Source of the DNA: Rheinheimera riviphila
GTDB lineage: Bacteria; Pseudomonadota; Gammaproteobacteria; Enterobacterales; Alteromonadaceae
DNA length: 64,000 bases
Direction: 5' to 3'
NCBI RefSeq assembly: GCF_004005945.1
Contig: NZ_SACS01000001.1
Coordinates: forward strand, 186,001 to 250,000
Shown here in pieces: positions 54,585-64,000 of the stretch; positions within the stretch are counted from its first letter, which is position 1; every line of letters begins with the position of its first letter. A model generated the notes under the pieces. That model searched no databases. It had not been told where the DNA came from and saw nothing but the letters and a program-made list of their open reading frames with translations. A program made the position numbers and the translations under genes.

Positions 54585-55223
54585 TTAACTGGCAACATGG
54601 GCCAGTTCGTTCAATTTCACTTGTAACAGCGGATTTTTACCGTCTTCGACAGCAGCTAAAGCGGCTTGATATGCGGCTTTGGCTTTGGCTTCGTCACCAG
54701 ACTTCAGCAACACATCACCTTTTAACTCTTGCTGCTGTGCAGTAAAGCTTGTTGGTAAAGTGGCGTTTAAAGTGCTAAGAGCAGCGTCAAAATTGCCTTG
54801 CTCAGTTTGAACCCGCGCCAACCGCAGTGTGGCAACGGCGATGATTTCAGGAGTTTTGGTATTGGCAACAACCCAGGACAACTGCTTTTCAGCCACGCCA
54901 TAATCTTTGGCCAGCACAGCTTCTTTCGCCGCCAACAACGCGGTCAGCACGGCATAAGAACTGCCTGGATTTGCTTCAATAAAGGTTTGGGCTTCAATCA
55001 GCCAGGCCGGTTTATCAGTACCTTCTGCCCCGACTTTTTCAATCAAAGCGGCATATTGTGAAGATTGGCCCTCAATAGAGGCAACTTGTTGTGACTGGTA
55101 ATAGCGAAAGCCATATAAACCGGCTAAACCAATCACCACACCGGCGATAATAGAGACGCCATTTTGTTTCCAGAAACGCTTAATCGCTTCGACTTGTTGT
55201 TCTTCGGTATTGTAAATTTCCAT
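54585..55223 (-). CDS. yfgM: YfgM-family periplasmic TPR protein (ancillary SecYEG factor)
   Basis: A 212-residue protein starting MEIYNTEEQQVEAIKRFWKQNG, the YfgM signature, with one transmembrane helix (~residues 20-40) and a periplasmic TPR-like domain. In E. coli YfgM interacts with PpiD at the SecYEG translocon and helps periplasmic protein maturation. It is encoded between hisS (11 bp upstream) and bamB, as in most gammaproteobacteria. GGAG precedes the ATG. Confidence 0.95.
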   Translation of the reverse strand: MEIYNTEEQQVEAIKRFWKQNGVSIIAGVVIGLAGLYGFRYYQSQQVASIEGQSSQYAALIEKVGAEGTDKPAWLIEAQTFIEANPGSSYAVLTALLAAKEAVLAKDYGVAEKQLSWVVANTKTPEIIAVATLRLARVQTEQGNFDAALSTLNATLPTSFTAQQQELKGDVLLKSGDEAKAKAAYQAALAAVEDGKNPLLQVKLNELAHVAS

Positions 55224-55234
55224 CGTTTACTCCG

Positions 55235-56506
55235 TTACGACTGCAAAAGCACGGTGGCTAAATCAGCGATGTCGACTGTAGTTTGTGGTTTTTCGGCACG
55301 CAGCCATTTTAAGGTCAGCTGGCCAGCGGCAAGTTCAGTGTCACCGAGCAACAACCCAATTTCTGCACCGGACTTATCGGCGCGCTTCAGTTGTTTTTTC
55401 AGGTTTCCGCCACCGCAGTGCAGCACAATTCGCTTGCCTGGCAAGATGTTGCGCAGCTGTTCGGCAATCGAAACTGCAGCAAGTTCCGCAGCTTCGCCAA
55501 GCGGCATCAGATAAAGGTCTGCATTGTTGCTGACTGCGGGCACTAAGTCCAGACTTTGCAGCAATAACACCAGCCGTTCCATGCCCATGGCAAAGCCGAC
55601 GGCCGGCGTCGCTTTGCCGCCCAGCTGTTCGACTAAACCATCATAACGACCACCGGCGCATACGGTGCCCTGTGATCCTAAGTTGGTGGTCACCCACTCA
55701 AATACAGTACGGTTGTAATAATCCAGACCCCGCACCAAACGCGGATTAATCTCAAAACTAATGCCAGCGGCCGTTAACCGCTGCTTTAAACCGGTTAAAT
55801 GCGCGGCAGATTCTTCATCTAAATGATCCAGCAGTTGTGGCGCGTTGGCCAGCATTTCCGCCATTGCCGGGTTTTTACTGTCTAACACCCGCAACGGATT
55901 GCTGTACAGACGGCGCTGACTATCTTCATCCAGCAGCTCTTTGTGCTGTTCCAGATAAGCCACTAATAAATCACGGTAAGCAGCGCGCGCCGCGTTCGAA
56001 CCCAGCGAATTAAGCTCAAGCTTTACAAAAGGCGTTAAGCCGAGTTTTTGCCACAATCTCGCAGTCAGTACGATGACTTCAGCATCAATGTCCGGGCCCT
56101 GCATGCCAAAAACTTCCAGACCAAACTGGTGAAACTGGCGATAACGGCCTTTTTGCGGCCGCTCGTGGCGGAACATCGGCCCCATATACCACAACCGTTG
56201 TTCCTGGTTATACAGCAAACCGTTTTGATTGGCAGCGCGTACACAAACAGCGGTGCCTTCTGGTCTTAACGTCAGGCTGTCACCATTGCGATCGGCAAAA
56301 GTGTACATTTCTTTTTCAACGATATCGGTCACTTCGCCAATGGAGCGTTTGAACAATTCGGTCATTTCGACAATCGGAAAGCGGATTTCTTCATATCCAT
56401 AACTGGCAACAATGCTACGCAGCTGCTGTTCCAGATATTGCCAGACCGGCGTTTCCTGCGGCAGACAATCGTTCATCCCGCGGATGGCTTGAATTTCTTT
56501 AGACAC
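55235..56506 (-). CDS. hisS: histidyl-tRNA synthetase
   Basis: A 423-residue class IIa synthetase charging tRNA-His. Motif 1 ([20 protein letters not shown] and following), motif 2 ([20 protein letters not shown]), the histidine-specific [15 protein letters not shown] and GGRYDGL blocks, motif 3 GFAMGMERL and a C-terminal anticodon domain are all present. The start is GTG at 56506; no ATG matches the conserved start. It lies 102 bp after ispG, leftward. Confidence 0.98.
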   Translation of the reverse strand: MSKEIQAIRGMNDCLPQETPVWQYLEQQLRSIVASYGYEEIRFPIVEMTELFKRSIGEVTDIVEKEMYTFADRNGDSLTLRPEGTAVCVRAANQNGLLYNQEQRLWYMGPMFRHERPQKGRYRQFHQFGLEVFGMQGPDIDAEVIVLTARLWQKLGLTPFVKLELNSLGSNAARAAYRDLLVAYLEQHKELLDEDSQRRLYSNPLRVLDSKNPAMAEMLANAPQLLDHLDEESAAHLTGLKQRLTAAGISFEINPRLVRGLDYYNRTVFEWVTTNLGSQGTVCAGGRYDGLVEQLGGKATPAVGFAMGMERLVLLLQSLDLVPAVSNNADLYLMPLGEAAELAAVSIAEQLRNILPGKRIVLHCGGGNLKKQLKRADKSGAEIGLLLGDTELAAGQLTLKWLRAEKPQTTVDIADLATVLLQS

Positions 56507-56608
56507 TTTAACTGACTCTTATTTAACTGTTTTTTAGCGGCTCCGGTTCACCGGATCCTATATTGACCGATAAGGTCATGCGCTTTTACTTAGGCCTACT
56601 AACCCAAC

Positions 56609-57721
56609 TCAGTCAACTTGTTTGATATCAATCAGTTGCTTTTGCTGCGCCAAATACAAACGCACTTGTTGCTCTAACTGTTCGGCGACACTTTCGTTGT
56701 CGATGCGCAGCTTTTGCCGCTCACCTTTCAGATAAAAACCACTTTTACGATTGGCGCCAGCCACCCCTAAATCGGAGATCAGGGCTTCGCCCGGGCCATT
56801 CACCACGCACCCTATCACAGATACGGTCAGCGGATCGATGACATCTTCCAGCCGTTGCTCCAACTCGTTCATGGTTTTGATCACATCAAATTCTTGCCGC
56901 GAACAGCTGGGGCAAGCAATAAAATTGATGCCACGCGAACGAATACGCAGCGACTTTAAAATATCAAACGCCACTTTCACTTCTTCAACCGGATCGGCCG
57001 CCAGCGAAATCCGAATGGTATCGCCAATGCCTTCGGCCAGCAGCATGCCGAGACCAATGGCAGATTTGACCGAACCCGAACGCAAACCACCGGCTTCGGT
57101 AATGCCTAAATGCAGTGGTTGTTCAATTTGTTTGGCCAGCAAGCGATACGCACCAACGGCTAAAAACACGTCGGAGGCTTTAACACTGACTTTAAAATTA
57201 TGAAAATTCAGCCGGTCCAGAATTTCAACATGGCGCATCGCCGATTCGACCAAAGCTTCCGGGGTTGGTTCGCCATATTTCTCTTGTAAATCAGCTTCTA
57301 ACGAACCGCCGTTGACGCCAATCCGGATTGGAATATTTTTATCCCGCGCTGCATCGACCACGGCGCGAATGCGATCTTCACGGCCGATATTGCCCGGGTT
57401 AATCCGTAAACAATCGACACCATATTCGGCGACTTTTAACGCGATGCGATAATCAAAATGAATGTCCGCCACCAGCGGAATGGGCGATTGCAGTTTGATC
57501 AGCTTAAAAGCTTCGGCCGCTTCCATCGTTGGTACCGACACCCGGACCAAATCGGCACCGGCGTTGGCGATGGCCTGAATTTGCGCCAGTGTGGCGGCAA
57601 CGTCCGTGGTTTTGGTGTTGGTCATCGACTGCACGGCAATCGGCGCATCGCCACCAATCAATACATTACCGACACTAATTTGTTTCGACTTACGGCGGAT
57701 AATTGGACTTTCTGAAAACAT
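56609..57721 (-). CDS. ispG: 4-hydroxy-3-methylbut-2-enyl diphosphate synthase IspG
   Basis: A 370-residue MEP-pathway enzyme making HMBPP from MEcPP. TIM-barrel motifs ([26 protein letters not shown]) and the [4Fe-4S] cysteines in [13 protein letters not shown] and [13 protein letters not shown] are complete. The start at 57721 ([15 protein letters not shown]) leaves one base between it and the rodZ stop; ATG 57736 would overlap. Together with IspH in this window two successive steps of the pathway are present. Confidence 0.98.
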   Translation of the reverse strand: MFSESPIIRRKSKQISVGNVLIGGDAPIAVQSMTNTKTTDVAATLAQIQAIANAGADLVRVSVPTMEAAEAFKLIKLQSPIPLVADIHFDYRIALKVAEYGVDCLRINPGNIGREDRIRAVVDAARDKNIPIRIGVNGGSLEADLQEKYGEPTPEALVESAMRHVEILDRLNFHNFKVSVKASDVFLAVGAYRLLAKQIEQPLHLGITEAGGLRSGSVKSAIGLGMLLAEGIGDTIRISLAADPVEEVKVAFDILKSLRIRSRGINFIACPSCSRQEFDVIKTMNELEQRLEDVIDPLTVSVIGCVVNGPGEALISDLGVAGANRKSGFYLKGERQKLRIDNESVAEQLEQQVRLYLAQQKQLIDIKQVD

Positions 57722-57722
57722 G

Positions 57723-58805
57723 TTAAGGCTGTCCATCTAAAGTTAAACGTGCGACTTGTCCGGCTTTATAGCCCGACAAATCAACAGCTGTTTGATTCAG
57801 CTGTAGGCTAGCGGCCGCAGCATTGCCAAGCGTGACACTGATTGGTAATTGCCCGGTTAACTGCAACGATTGCCCAGCCGACTGAATGCCATACGCCAGA
57901 CGCTTGCCGGACGCATCCTGCACTGTGACCCAGCATTCAGCGCTGAAGGTAAGTTGTAACTGTGCCGTGCTGCCTGCGACCGGCGGTTCGGTTGATGCTG
58001 CAGGTGCGTTAGCGGTGAGCTGGGTTGTTGTCACAGGCTCGGCAGTTGGTCCGGTGCTGGTTGCCAGATCCGCCTGTTGGGCGGTGTTTGCAGCAACTTC
58101 AGTTGTTTGCAGCTGGCTGGTCACTGTTGGACCGGTAACTGCTGAATTGTTTGTCGGCGGCAACGTTGTTTCTATTGTTGCCGTAGGTTCCGTTGTCACC
58201 GCAGCCGGCTCATCCGCAGGGCTTTTTTGTTTTGCCGTAGGCGATGTTACTTCGGCTGATGAAGTCGTCAATTCGGAGTCAACTGGCTGGGTACTGACAT
58301 CGTCGGCCTGGGCGGTATGACTTGATGGTAAAGTCGTTTGCAAAGCGGCAGGCTCGCCACTGACCCGATATTCCGGAACCACCGATACCGGTTGCGAATC
58401 CAGCCAATGGGTTTGCCAGAACCAGACTAAAAACAATCCAATCAGCAACACCACCAGCAAATAAGTGGCCAGCATAAAACGGTTGTCCACCGCATCGAGG
58501 CGGTTTTTCTTCGAGAAACTGTGCATCGGCTTGGCTTGATTGCGCAGGTAAGCCGTCTGCAATTCGAAATTTTGGAGAATTTCGCTTTCCGACAACTTCA
58601 ACAGTCGGGCATAAGCCCGTAAATAACCACGCATAAAAGTCACCGAAACGGCCGGATCCCATTGTTCAGCTTCAATTTGCTCAATCTGACTGACTTTCAG
58701 CCGCAGATGAGTCGCCACATCAGCGGTGGTCAGCCCTTTTAATTCGCGGCTTTGCTTTAAGAGTGCGCCAACACTATCGGCTTGTGCTTCTGCTGTTTTA
58801 CTCAT
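57723..58805 (-). CDS. rodZ: cytoskeletal protein RodZ
   Basis: A 360-residue bitopic protein linking MreB to the envelope elongation machinery. N-terminal HTH_25 domain ([25 protein letters not shown]), basic juxtamembrane [10 protein letters not shown], one transmembrane helix (~residues 112-132), a Thr/Ala/Ser-rich periplasmic linker and a C-terminal DUF4115 beta domain ([24 protein letters not shown]). The start at 58805 overlaps the upstream pilF stop (ATGA). Order pilF-rodZ-ispG matches Pseudomonas. Confidence 0.94.
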   Translation of the reverse strand: MSKTAEAQADSVGALLKQSRELKGLTTADVATHLRLKVSQIEQIEAEQWDPAVSVTFMRGYLRAYARLLKLSESEILQNFELQTAYLRNQAKPMHSFSKKNRLDAVDNRFMLATYLLVVLLIGLFLVWFWQTHWLDSQPVSVVPEYRVSGEPAALQTTLPSSHTAQADDVSTQPVDSELTTSSAEVTSPTAKQKSPADEPAAVTTEPTATIETTLPPTNNSAVTGPTVTSQLQTTEVAANTAQQADLATSTGPTAEPVTTTQLTANAPAASTEPPVAGSTAQLQLTFSAECWVTVQDASGKRLAYGIQSAGQSLQLTGQLPISVTLGNAAAASLQLNQTAVDLSGYKAGQVARLTLDGQP

Positions 58806-60439
58806 AATGATGGTAGTGCCGGATCCCTGAGATAAATGGTTTGGCCAATCGACAGCGGTTGATCTGCGGTCATATTGTTCCACTTCAATAGCGTATCAAG
58901 TTTGATGTTGTATTTATAGGAAATACTGAACCAGGATTCGCCGTCAGCCACCTGATAGGAAGCTGGCGCTGGCTCGGTGGAATTTGCTAGCTGCGATTTC
59001 TTCGGTCCACTTTGTACTGCGTCTGCAGCAGCCGATAACCGTAACTCCTGCCCCATGACAATCAGTGCTGCATCGTCGAGTTGATTCAATTCCTGCAATT
59101 CGGGCACCGATAACCGGTAACGACTGGCAATATTGTACAAAGTGTCACCGGCGCCAACCTTGTGGGTCAGAACCTCTGTGCTTGCGGCTGCTTCTGTCTG
59201 TGCGACCTGCTCCGGATCCGGCAAGCTGCTTTGAGCCTGACTCGCCACATCATCAGCCACTGTTGCTGTATTTGTTGCTGCAACTTCTGGCTCTGAAATT
59301 TCACCGGTTGCGGCTGATTCTGTCGGTAAAACAACGGCGGTAGTCGGCTGTTCTTCCGGTAAGGTCGCCACGGGCGTCAAGGCGGCAGTCACTTCCGAAG
59401 AAGTCTGCAGATTTTCGGCTTCTGCGGGTAAATCTGACATTTCGTCGCGTGGCCGCTGTTGCTCCGCAGTTTCAGTCACTTGACTTGCGAAAGTCGGTAC
59501 TGGCGCTGCAGCAACTGCCAAAGACGTGGCAGCTGCACCAGCAGACGAAGACTTACGTTTTACAATCTTCATTTTAGGTTTGTCGGGCATATCGACTTGA
59601 TCAGCGGGCGTGGTTAGCAACGTGGCTTTGTACGCTTGCTTCATTTGTTCTGGCTTGCTCTGGCTAAAGTCACTGCTCAGTAACATCGCCGCTTCGCTGC
59701 TGCCCGGATAAACGGACAACAGGAATTTCTCAGCAGTTTGTTGTTCAACAGCATCACCACTATGATAAGCCACCAAATAGCGAATTAAAGTCGCTTCCGG
59801 CGATACCTGCCCCATCTGATGTAACCGGGCTTGCCATTTTTTCGCTTCGGTTAAATTGCCCATGGCGTATTCAATCACCGCCATATTGTAAAGTGATGAG
59901 GTACGGTTACTGTTGTGTTGTAACGACTGACGCAAAAACTGTTGATAACGCAGGTAATCTTTTTGGGCTAAAGCGCAAAAGGCCAGGTTTTCATAGCTGT
60001 CGGCGACCCGGATATAGCCCGGTCGCTTAATTGCAGCTTGCAGTAATTCTTCGGCTTCAGTGTACTTATTGATTTGACAGAGGAAAGAGCCAAAGTTGTT
60101 GTAGGTATCGGCATTGTTGCTGTCTTTACGCAACGAAGCGCGGTAAGCATCTTCCGCTTGATCAAGTTCGCCAACTTGCTGGAAATAATAGGCTAAGGCA
60201 TTGTCGACGTCTGACATGTCGGGGGCCAACTGCTTGGCTTTTTCCAGATTGTACTTGGCTTGTGACGTGTCGCCACGCTGCAAATAATTGAGCCCCAAAG
60301 ACATCCGGGTCCGGGCTGCTTCTTTCATATCGGTGCGCGGGCTGCCCACCCGATCGGTATCGACGACGGTCGATTCCGACACACAGCCACTGAGCAACGT
60401 CAGACAGAACACACTGGCAACAACCAACTTATTTTGCAT
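58802..60439 (-). CDS. pilF: PilF/PilW pilotin-like TPR lipoprotein with C-terminal LysM domains
   Basis: A 545-residue lipoprotein (lipobox LLSGC, Cys about 18). Residues ~40-260 form six or so TPRs as in PilF, the type IV pilus secretin (PilQ) pilotin: SLGLNYLQRGDTSQAKYNLE, NNFGSFLCQINKYTEAEELL. Beyond the normal PilF end (~250) are ~170 residues of Ala/Thr/Glu-rich linker and two LysM domains (HKVGAGDTLYNIASRYRLSV and QVADGESWFSISYKYNIKL), which bind peptidoglycan. The start was set at the ATG that gives a lipoprotein signal; a TTG 11 codons earlier is possible. It sits between rlmN and rodZ as in Pseudomonas. The LysM tail is atypical. Confidence 0.87.
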   Translation of the reverse strand: MQNKLVVASVFCLTLLSGCVSESTVVDTDRVGSPRTDMKEAARTRMSLGLNYLQRGDTSQAKYNLEKAKQLAPDMSDVDNALAYYFQQVGELDQAEDAYRASLRKDSNNADTYNNFGSFLCQINKYTEAEELLQAAIKRPGYIRVADSYENLAFCALAQKDYLRYQQFLRQSLQHNSNRTSSLYNMAVIEYAMGNLTEAKKWQARLHQMGQVSPEATLIRYLVAYHSGDAVEQQTAEKFLLSVYPGSSEAAMLLSSDFSQSKPEQMKQAYKATLLTTPADQVDMPDKPKMKIVKRKSSSAGAAATSLAVAAAPVPTFASQVTETAEQQRPRDEMSDLPAEAENLQTSSEVTAALTPVATLPEEQPTTAVVLPTESAATGEISEPEVAATNTATVADDVASQAQSSLPDPEQVAQTEAAASTEVLTHKVGAGDTLYNIASRYRLSVPELQELNQLDDAALIVMGQELRLSAAADAVQSGPKKSQLANSTEPAPASYQVADGESWFSISYKYNIKLDTLLKWNNMTADQPLSIGQTIYLRDPALPSL

Positions 60440-60461
60440 TTTGATGCGAAAATCCTTGTAG

Positions 60462-61589
60462 TTATCGGACAATTTTTACAGCAATTTCCTCGCCTTTCAG
60501 CTGCTTTTTCGCCAGACGTTTGGTGCGGTCAATCACATCACCAACCAACTGACCACAGGCGGCATCAATATCGTCACCACGGGTTTTGCGAACCATCACG
60601 GTGTAACCGTGCTCCTGCAACACCTTGTTAAAACGGTCGATCCTGGAATTACTGGACCGCTTGTAAGGTGAACCCGGGTAAGGGTTAAACGGGATCAGGT
60701 TAATTTTTGACGGTGTATCCCGCAAGGCATGAGCCAGTTCATGTGCCTGTTCCATGCTGTCATTGATCCCGTCCAGCATCACATATTCAACTGTTACTTT
60801 ATCATTGGCTCTGGAGTCTTGCACATAACGCTTGGCCGAGGCGAGAAATTCTTCCATCGGGTACTTTTTATTAACAGGAACCAGCTGATCACGCAACTCA
60901 TTATTCGGCGCATGTAACGAAATGGCCAAGGCGACATCGATTTTATCTTTCAGTAAATCAAGGGCCGGCACCACACCTGAGGTACTTAAAGTGACGCGGC
61001 GTTTCGACAGGCCAAAACCATAATCTTCCATCATCAGATCCATGGCCGGCACCACATTGTTCAGATTCAGCAGGGGCTCACCCATGCCCATCATCACCAC
61101 GTTCGTCACAGGCTTGACGCCGGTGTCGCCGTAAGAGCCAATAATCTGCCCCACCCGCCACACCTGGCCAATAATTTCCGACACCGTCAGATTGCGGTTA
61201 AAGCCCTGCTGCGCAGTGGAGCAGAAAGTACAATCCAGCGCACAACCGACCTGCGATGAAACACATAAAGTACGGCGATCTTTTTCCGGGATCCAAACGG
61301 TTTCAACTTCCTGGCCGCCTTTGAGTCCCATCACAAACTTGATCGTGCCATCAGCACTGTCCTGACGCGTCACCACAACAGGGGCTTCAATCACGCAGTT
61401 GCGTTTTAATTTTTCACGCAGGTCTTTGTTAATATTGGTCATTTTGTCGAAGTCGTCGACACAGAAATGGTAAATCCACTTCATCAACTGATCGGCACGG
61501 AAGGCTTTTTCGCCCAGCGATACCAACAGTTCTTTCATCTGTTCGCGTGTTAAATCTAACAGATTCACTTTGTTATCAACTGTGGACAT
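60462..61589 (-). CDS. rlmN: dual-specificity RNA methyltransferase RlmN
   Basis: A 375-residue radical-SAM enzyme methylating C2 of A2503 in 23S rRNA and A37 of tRNAs. The cluster-binding motif [11 protein letters not shown]-binding GMGEPLLN, and the second catalytic cysteine in DIDAACGQL are present. The start at 61589 has GAGGAG 9 nt upstream; nine residues before it are excluded. Gene order rlmN-pilF-rodZ-ispG-hisS agrees with the conserved cluster downstream of ndk. Confidence 0.97.
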   Translation of the reverse strand: MSTVDNKVNLLDLTREQMKELLVSLGEKAFRADQLMKWIYHFCVDDFDKMTNINKDLREKLKRNCVIEAPVVVTRQDSADGTIKFVMGLKGGQEVETVWIPEKDRRTLCVSSQVGCALDCTFCSTAQQGFNRNLTVSEIIGQVWRVGQIIGSYGDTGVKPVTNVVMMGMGEPLLNLNNVVPAMDLMMEDYGFGLSKRRVTLSTSGVVPALDLLKDKIDVALAISLHAPNNELRDQLVPVNKKYPMEEFLASAKRYVQDSRANDKVTVEYVMLDGINDSMEQAHELAHALRDTPSKINLIPFNPYPGSPYKRSSNSRIDRFNKVLQEHGYTVMVRKTRGDDIDAACGQLVGDVIDRTKRLAKKQLKGEEIAVKIVR

Positions 61590-61701
61590 TTCTGGGCACT
61601 CCTCGGGCAACTTCAAACGTACTAAGACTGGATTTTGTTTGGTCCATCAGGCTATTGAGACAAACAAAATACAACCGGGTTCATTGGGTACAAATAGACA
61701 G

Positions 61702-61722
61702 AAAGGGGGCTAAGCCCCCTTT
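61702..61722 (-). terminator. terminator of ndk
   Basis: AAAGGGGGCTAAGCCCCCTTT is a near-perfect palindrome with a 9-bp stem; on the minus strand it ends in TTTCT. It lies between the ERIC repeat and rlmN. Confidence 0.7.
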
Positions 61723-61728
61723 GCAGTA

Positions 61729-61856
61729 TATACCCTTCATCCTTGAAAATTCGGGGTTGTTGGCCGCCTTCGTTCACCCCAGTCACTTAGAACAGCTAAG
61801 CTCCTGGGGATTCACTCAGTTGCCGCCTACCCGAATCTTCAATGATTTTGGGTATA
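61729..61856. repeat. ERIC-family intergenic repeat, copy 2
   Basis: 128 bp with the same TATACCC...GGGTATA ends as the copy at 53164. Central hairpin CCCCAG-TCA-CTTAG...CTAAG-CTC-CTGGGG; TAAGCTCCTGGGGATTCAC is the ERIC1R primer core. It lies between ndk and rlmN. Just after it, 61853-61886 (AAACCCACATCC, TTTGAAATTGCAGGG) resembles another left end and may be a remnant. The remainder of 61590-61912 is the ndk terminator and rlmN leader. Confidence 0.9.
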
Positions 61857-61912
61857 AACCCACATCCTTTGAAATTGCAGGGCTGTGGGTCGTTGCTGCG
61901 TTTCACTTCAGC

Positions 61913-62344
61913 TTATCGTGTACGGGCACACAGCTCAGCATCAGTGAAGAAAAACGCGATTTCACGGGCAGCAGAAGCAGCAGCGTCTGAACCGTGAACA
62001 GCGTTTTCGTCGATGCTGGCAGCATAATCGCCACGCAGAGTGCCGGCAGCAGCATCTTTAGGATTGGTCGCGCCCATGATTTCGCGGTTTTTACGCACGG
62101 CATCTTCACCTTCAAGAACCTGAACCATTACCGGGCCAGATGTCATGAAAGATACTAATGCATTGAAGAAAGGACGTTCTTTGTGTTCGCCGTAGAAGCC
62201 TTCAGCTTGTTCACGGCTCAGGTGCAGCATTTTTGCAGCGACGATACGCAGGCCTGCAGATTCGAAACGGTGGTAGATTGCACCGATGTGGTTTTTGGCA
62301 ACTGCGTCAGGTTTTACGATTGAAAAAGTACGTTCTAAGGCCAT
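61913..62344 (-). CDS. ndk: nucleoside diphosphate kinase
   Basis: A 143-residue Ndk, the E. coli length, balancing NTP pools via phosphohistidine. Start [18 protein letters not shown] with GGAG 6 nt upstream (four more residues from 62356 are excluded); active-site His in [12 protein letters not shown], and KERPFF and [17 protein letters not shown] motifs are standard. Upstream of rlmN in the conserved order. Confidence 0.98.
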   Translation of the reverse strand: MALERTFSIVKPDAVAKNHIGAIYHRFESAGLRIVAAKMLHLSREQAEGFYGEHKERPFFNALVSFMTSGPVMVQVLEGEDAVRKNREIMGATNPKDAAAGTLRGDYAASIDENAVHGSDAAASAAREIAFFFTDAELCARTR

Positions 62345-62520
62345 CGAAGACTCCATTAATAACTGGTTAAAATTTAGCGGCCGCGAATTATACGCTATTG
62401 CCAGACAAATGCCTATTTCTCAAAATAACATTTCTGGCTGCCACTTCGCGCCAGCATATATCTTGCTGCAGGCAAATGACAAAGTGACGACAGCCAGAGC
62501 GCCAAGGCGTTTGGCTTTTC

Positions 62521-62579
62521 GCAATTCAGATTTGATTGCACTCAGATTTAATTGCACTCAGATTTAATTGCACTTCAGG
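62521..62579. repeat. 16-bp tandem repeat
   Basis: ATTGCACTCAGATTTA occurs twice in direct tandem (62535-62566), flanked by a degenerate half copy before and a partial copy after. It lies in the 300-bp space between ndk and the PstS-like gene; no function evident. The rest of that space holds the ndk leader and the terminator below. Confidence 0.75.
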
Positions 62580-62584
62580 CGGGC

Positions 62585-62609
62585 AAAAAAAGGAGCTGCA
62601 AGCAGCTCC
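62585..62609 (-). terminator. terminator of the porin/PstS-like transcript
   Basis: GGAGCTGC-AA-GCAGCTCC is a perfect 8-bp stem followed on the minus strand by seven T, about 35 bp after the PstS-like stop. Confidence 0.9.
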
Positions 62610-62643
62610 GATTTAAGGATTATCTTGAAAGTAACATTCGGGT

Positions 62644-63057
62644 TTAGAATTTAGCCAGCACTTTGACCGTGCCATCAACCGCGGCAGCATCGATATAACC
62701 AATAGCCGCAGCATCGGCAGCAACAGCTGCTTTCATTTCCGCATCAGAGGTTAACTCTTTGGGCGGTGTGCCCTTGCCGGTAAAAACTAATTTTGACCAA
62801 TACGCTTTCATCTGACTGGACGATTTACTCAGTACTTTACTGTCAAATTCACCACGGGCTGGAGCAGATTCTGCCAAATTCAAAGGTGTGGCTTTGCTGC
62901 CATTATTAAAGGTTGTGCCACGGCCAGTGAACAGCCTGGTAATCTCAGCCTGATCAACAGTCGCAGCGTTAGACGGGTGAACAATGACTGCAACTTCGGC
63001 CATCGCAGAAGTTACGGTCATTGCTGTGGTCAGGGTCATCACTTTTAACCAGTTCAT
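62644..63057 (-). CDS. small PstS-like periplasmic substrate-binding protein
   Basis: A 137-residue exported protein: signal peptide cut near residue 20 (TSAMA), then VAVIVHPSNAATVDQAEITRLFTGR, the start of the PBP-like fold seen in short phosphate ABC transporter substrate-binding proteins, and GYIDAAAVDGTVKVL at the end. It is less than half the size of PstS and lacks a second lobe, so it may be an accessory binding protein for the porin encoded 15 bp upstream. GGAG precedes the ATG at 63057 by 6 nt. Phosphate as ligand is an inference from family names. Confidence 0.78.
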   Translation of the reverse strand: MNWLKVMTLTTAMTVTSAMAEVAVIVHPSNAATVDQAEITRLFTGRGTTFNNGSKATPLNLAESAPARGEFDSKVLSKSSSQMKAYWSKLVFTGKGTPPKELTSDAEMKAAVAADAAAIGYIDAAAVDGTVKVLAKF

Positions 63058-63072
63058 GGTTGTCTCCAATAC

Positions 63073-64000
63073 TTAAAATACTAAATCTATACCCAGAGTG
63101 ATAGCCTTGCTGTCACCCGCGACTTGTCCACCATTAAAACCATCATCGGTGACATCGTCGAATTGAAATTTAAACGCCGCCGAACTGTGGAAATCCCAGC
63201 GCACCCCCACACTGGTGGTGCTGTGAACTTCACCTTCGGAATCAAAATCGGCATAGGAAATATAAGGGGTCCATTGCTCTATCCGGTAACCTGCTGAAAT
63301 CAGGTAGGTATCAAAATCACCACCATCCAGCGTCAGCCGATTCACTTCCGACAACAATAGCCAGTTGTTGTAATCGATGTTGGCAGAGAATCCGGCGAAG
63401 TTGCCGCGTCTGGTATCTTTACCGTTCCATAATACCGGTACACCATCTCGATACCGTTGATTCTCATAAGTCATATAAGTGAAACGCAAATCCAGCCAAT
63501 CGCGGTTAAAGCTCAGCACACCACCGATAATATCTTTCCAGATTTCCCGGATCGGTGTAGAGCCAAAAAACTCCGACAACAATTTGTTTTCACCGTCGTC
63601 TTCCCTACCGGTATAGAGATTGCCCGACATCGCCCAATCGCCAAGCTGGTAATTAAACTGCGCATTGACGCCGGTATAATTAAAAATTTGCCAGGTGTAG
63701 TTGTCCGCGGCTGGGCGCACCCACAAATAAGCGTAACTGACATCAAAGAAATCAGAATAATAATACAGCGGTAAACGTTTTTTACCGGCCTGAATGGTCC
63801 AGTGTTCGTTCAGCTCGTAAGAGACATAAGCCCATTCAAAACCAGCTTCAAAATCGTCAGCACCACGACCCACCAGCTGCACAGTGGCGGTGAGGCCTTC
63901 TGTTAAGTCAGCGGTCATTTGCAAACCAAATTTCGAATCCGGTTTAAATGTCCATTCATCTTCATACACACCGACGGTTGGATAATTCGCCAGAAAAGTC
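63073..64000 (-). CDS. phosphate-selective-type porin (OprO/OprP-like), 5' end outside window
   Basis: A beta-barrel porin open to the right edge: codons before the apparent GTG at 63969 remain in frame with no stop (reading TFLANYPTVGVYEDEW), so its N-terminus and signal peptide are missing. Strand motifs such as WTIQAGKKRLPLYYYSDFFDVSYAYLWVRP and the final GIDLVF resemble OprO/OprP-type or DcaP-like porins. It is transcribed into the PstS-like gene, suggesting anion/phosphate uptake; specificity is uncertain. Confidence 0.8.
   Translation of the reverse strand, partial: TFLANYPTVGVYEDEWTFKPDSKFGLQMTADLTEGLTATVQLVGRGADDFEAGFEWAYVSYELNEHWTIQAGKKRLPLYYYSDFFDVSYAYLWVRPAADNYTWQIFNYTGVNAQFNYQLGDWAMSGNLYTGREDDGENKLLSEFFGSTPIREIWKDIIGGVLSFNRDWLDLRFTYMTYENQRYRDGVPVLWNGKDTRRGNFAGFSANIDYNNWLLLSEVNRLTLDGGDFDTYLISAGYRIEQWTPYISYADFDSEGEVHSTTSVGVRWDFHSSAAFKFQFDDVTDDGFNGGQVAGDSKAITLGIDLVF

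Noticed and set aside
62521-62579. Tandem 16-bp repeat considered as CRISPR
   Set aside because: Copies abut directly without spacers and there are only about three, so it is a simple tandem repeat.

Overview
The window is about 64 kb of a gammaproteobacterial chromosome near 50% G+C. Glutamine-rich proteins, gene content and gene order suggest a Rheinheimera/Alishewanella-type member of the Chromatiaceae-Alteromonadales area; this taxon call is inference from synteny and style, not a database match. No rRNA, tRNA or CRISPR was seen.

Layout. (1) 1-12.5 kb: minor-pilin genes fimU/fimT-pilV-pilW-pilX (leftward; pilY1/pilE presumably lie beyond the left edge). Upstream is an AlgZ/AlgR-like two-component pair, then ispH-fkpB-lspA-ileS-ribF-murJ and divergent rpsT. 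This mirrors the Pseudomonas fimU...ispH-fkpB-lspA-ileS-ribF-mviN-rpsT block. Two AlgR-box-like direct repeats precede the pilin operon. (2) 12.5-22.2 kb: a HlyU-like ArsR regulator, an M28 peptidase, a small membrane protein, smrA, a 36-residue small membrane protein, a GNAT enzyme, a crotonase lacking both catalytic glutamates, a 2-hydroxyacid dehydrogenase, an OlsF-like ornithine-lipid synthase and a FucP-family sugar transporter. (3) 22.2-30.6 kb: a complete leftward class I lanthipeptide cluster: precursor peptide, LanC cyclase, full-length LanB dehydratase, HlyD adaptor and a C39-peptidase ABC exporter. (4) 31-42.6 kb: purL, mltF, a small basic protein, tadA, a small coiled-coil membrane protein, guaA, guaB and xseA. 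(5) 42.7-51.5 kb: an accessory island with an S41-protease/beta-lactamase-fold fusion lipoprotein, a TonB-dependent receptor, a MipA protein, a DUF3019 protein, a two-component system and a nucleotidyltransferase-like protein. (6) 51.5-62.4 kb: der-bamB-yfgM-hisS-ispG-rodZ-pilF-rlmN-ndk. (7) 62.6-64 kb: a small PstS-like protein and a phosphate-type porin cut by the right edge. Regions 4 and 6 together resemble the E. coli purL-mltF-tadA/guaAB-xseA-der...ndk neighbourhood, so the lanthipeptide cluster and region 5 look like insertions into a conserved backbone.

Most notable is the lanthipeptide cluster. The 78-residue precursor has a double-glycine leader and a 47-residue core with eight cysteines, seven Ser/Thr and a seven-glycine run. 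LanB should dehydrate Ser/Thr, LanC should close thioether rings, and the C39-ABC/HlyD pair should cut the leader after Gly-Gly and export the product. A hairpin terminator just after the precursor gene probably sets precursor-to-enzyme stoichiometry. Other highlights are two 128-bp ERIC-family repeats whose stems show compensatory base changes, the AlgR-box pair, the protease/beta-lactamase fusion, a PilF with added LysM domains, and two small genes with their own promoters.
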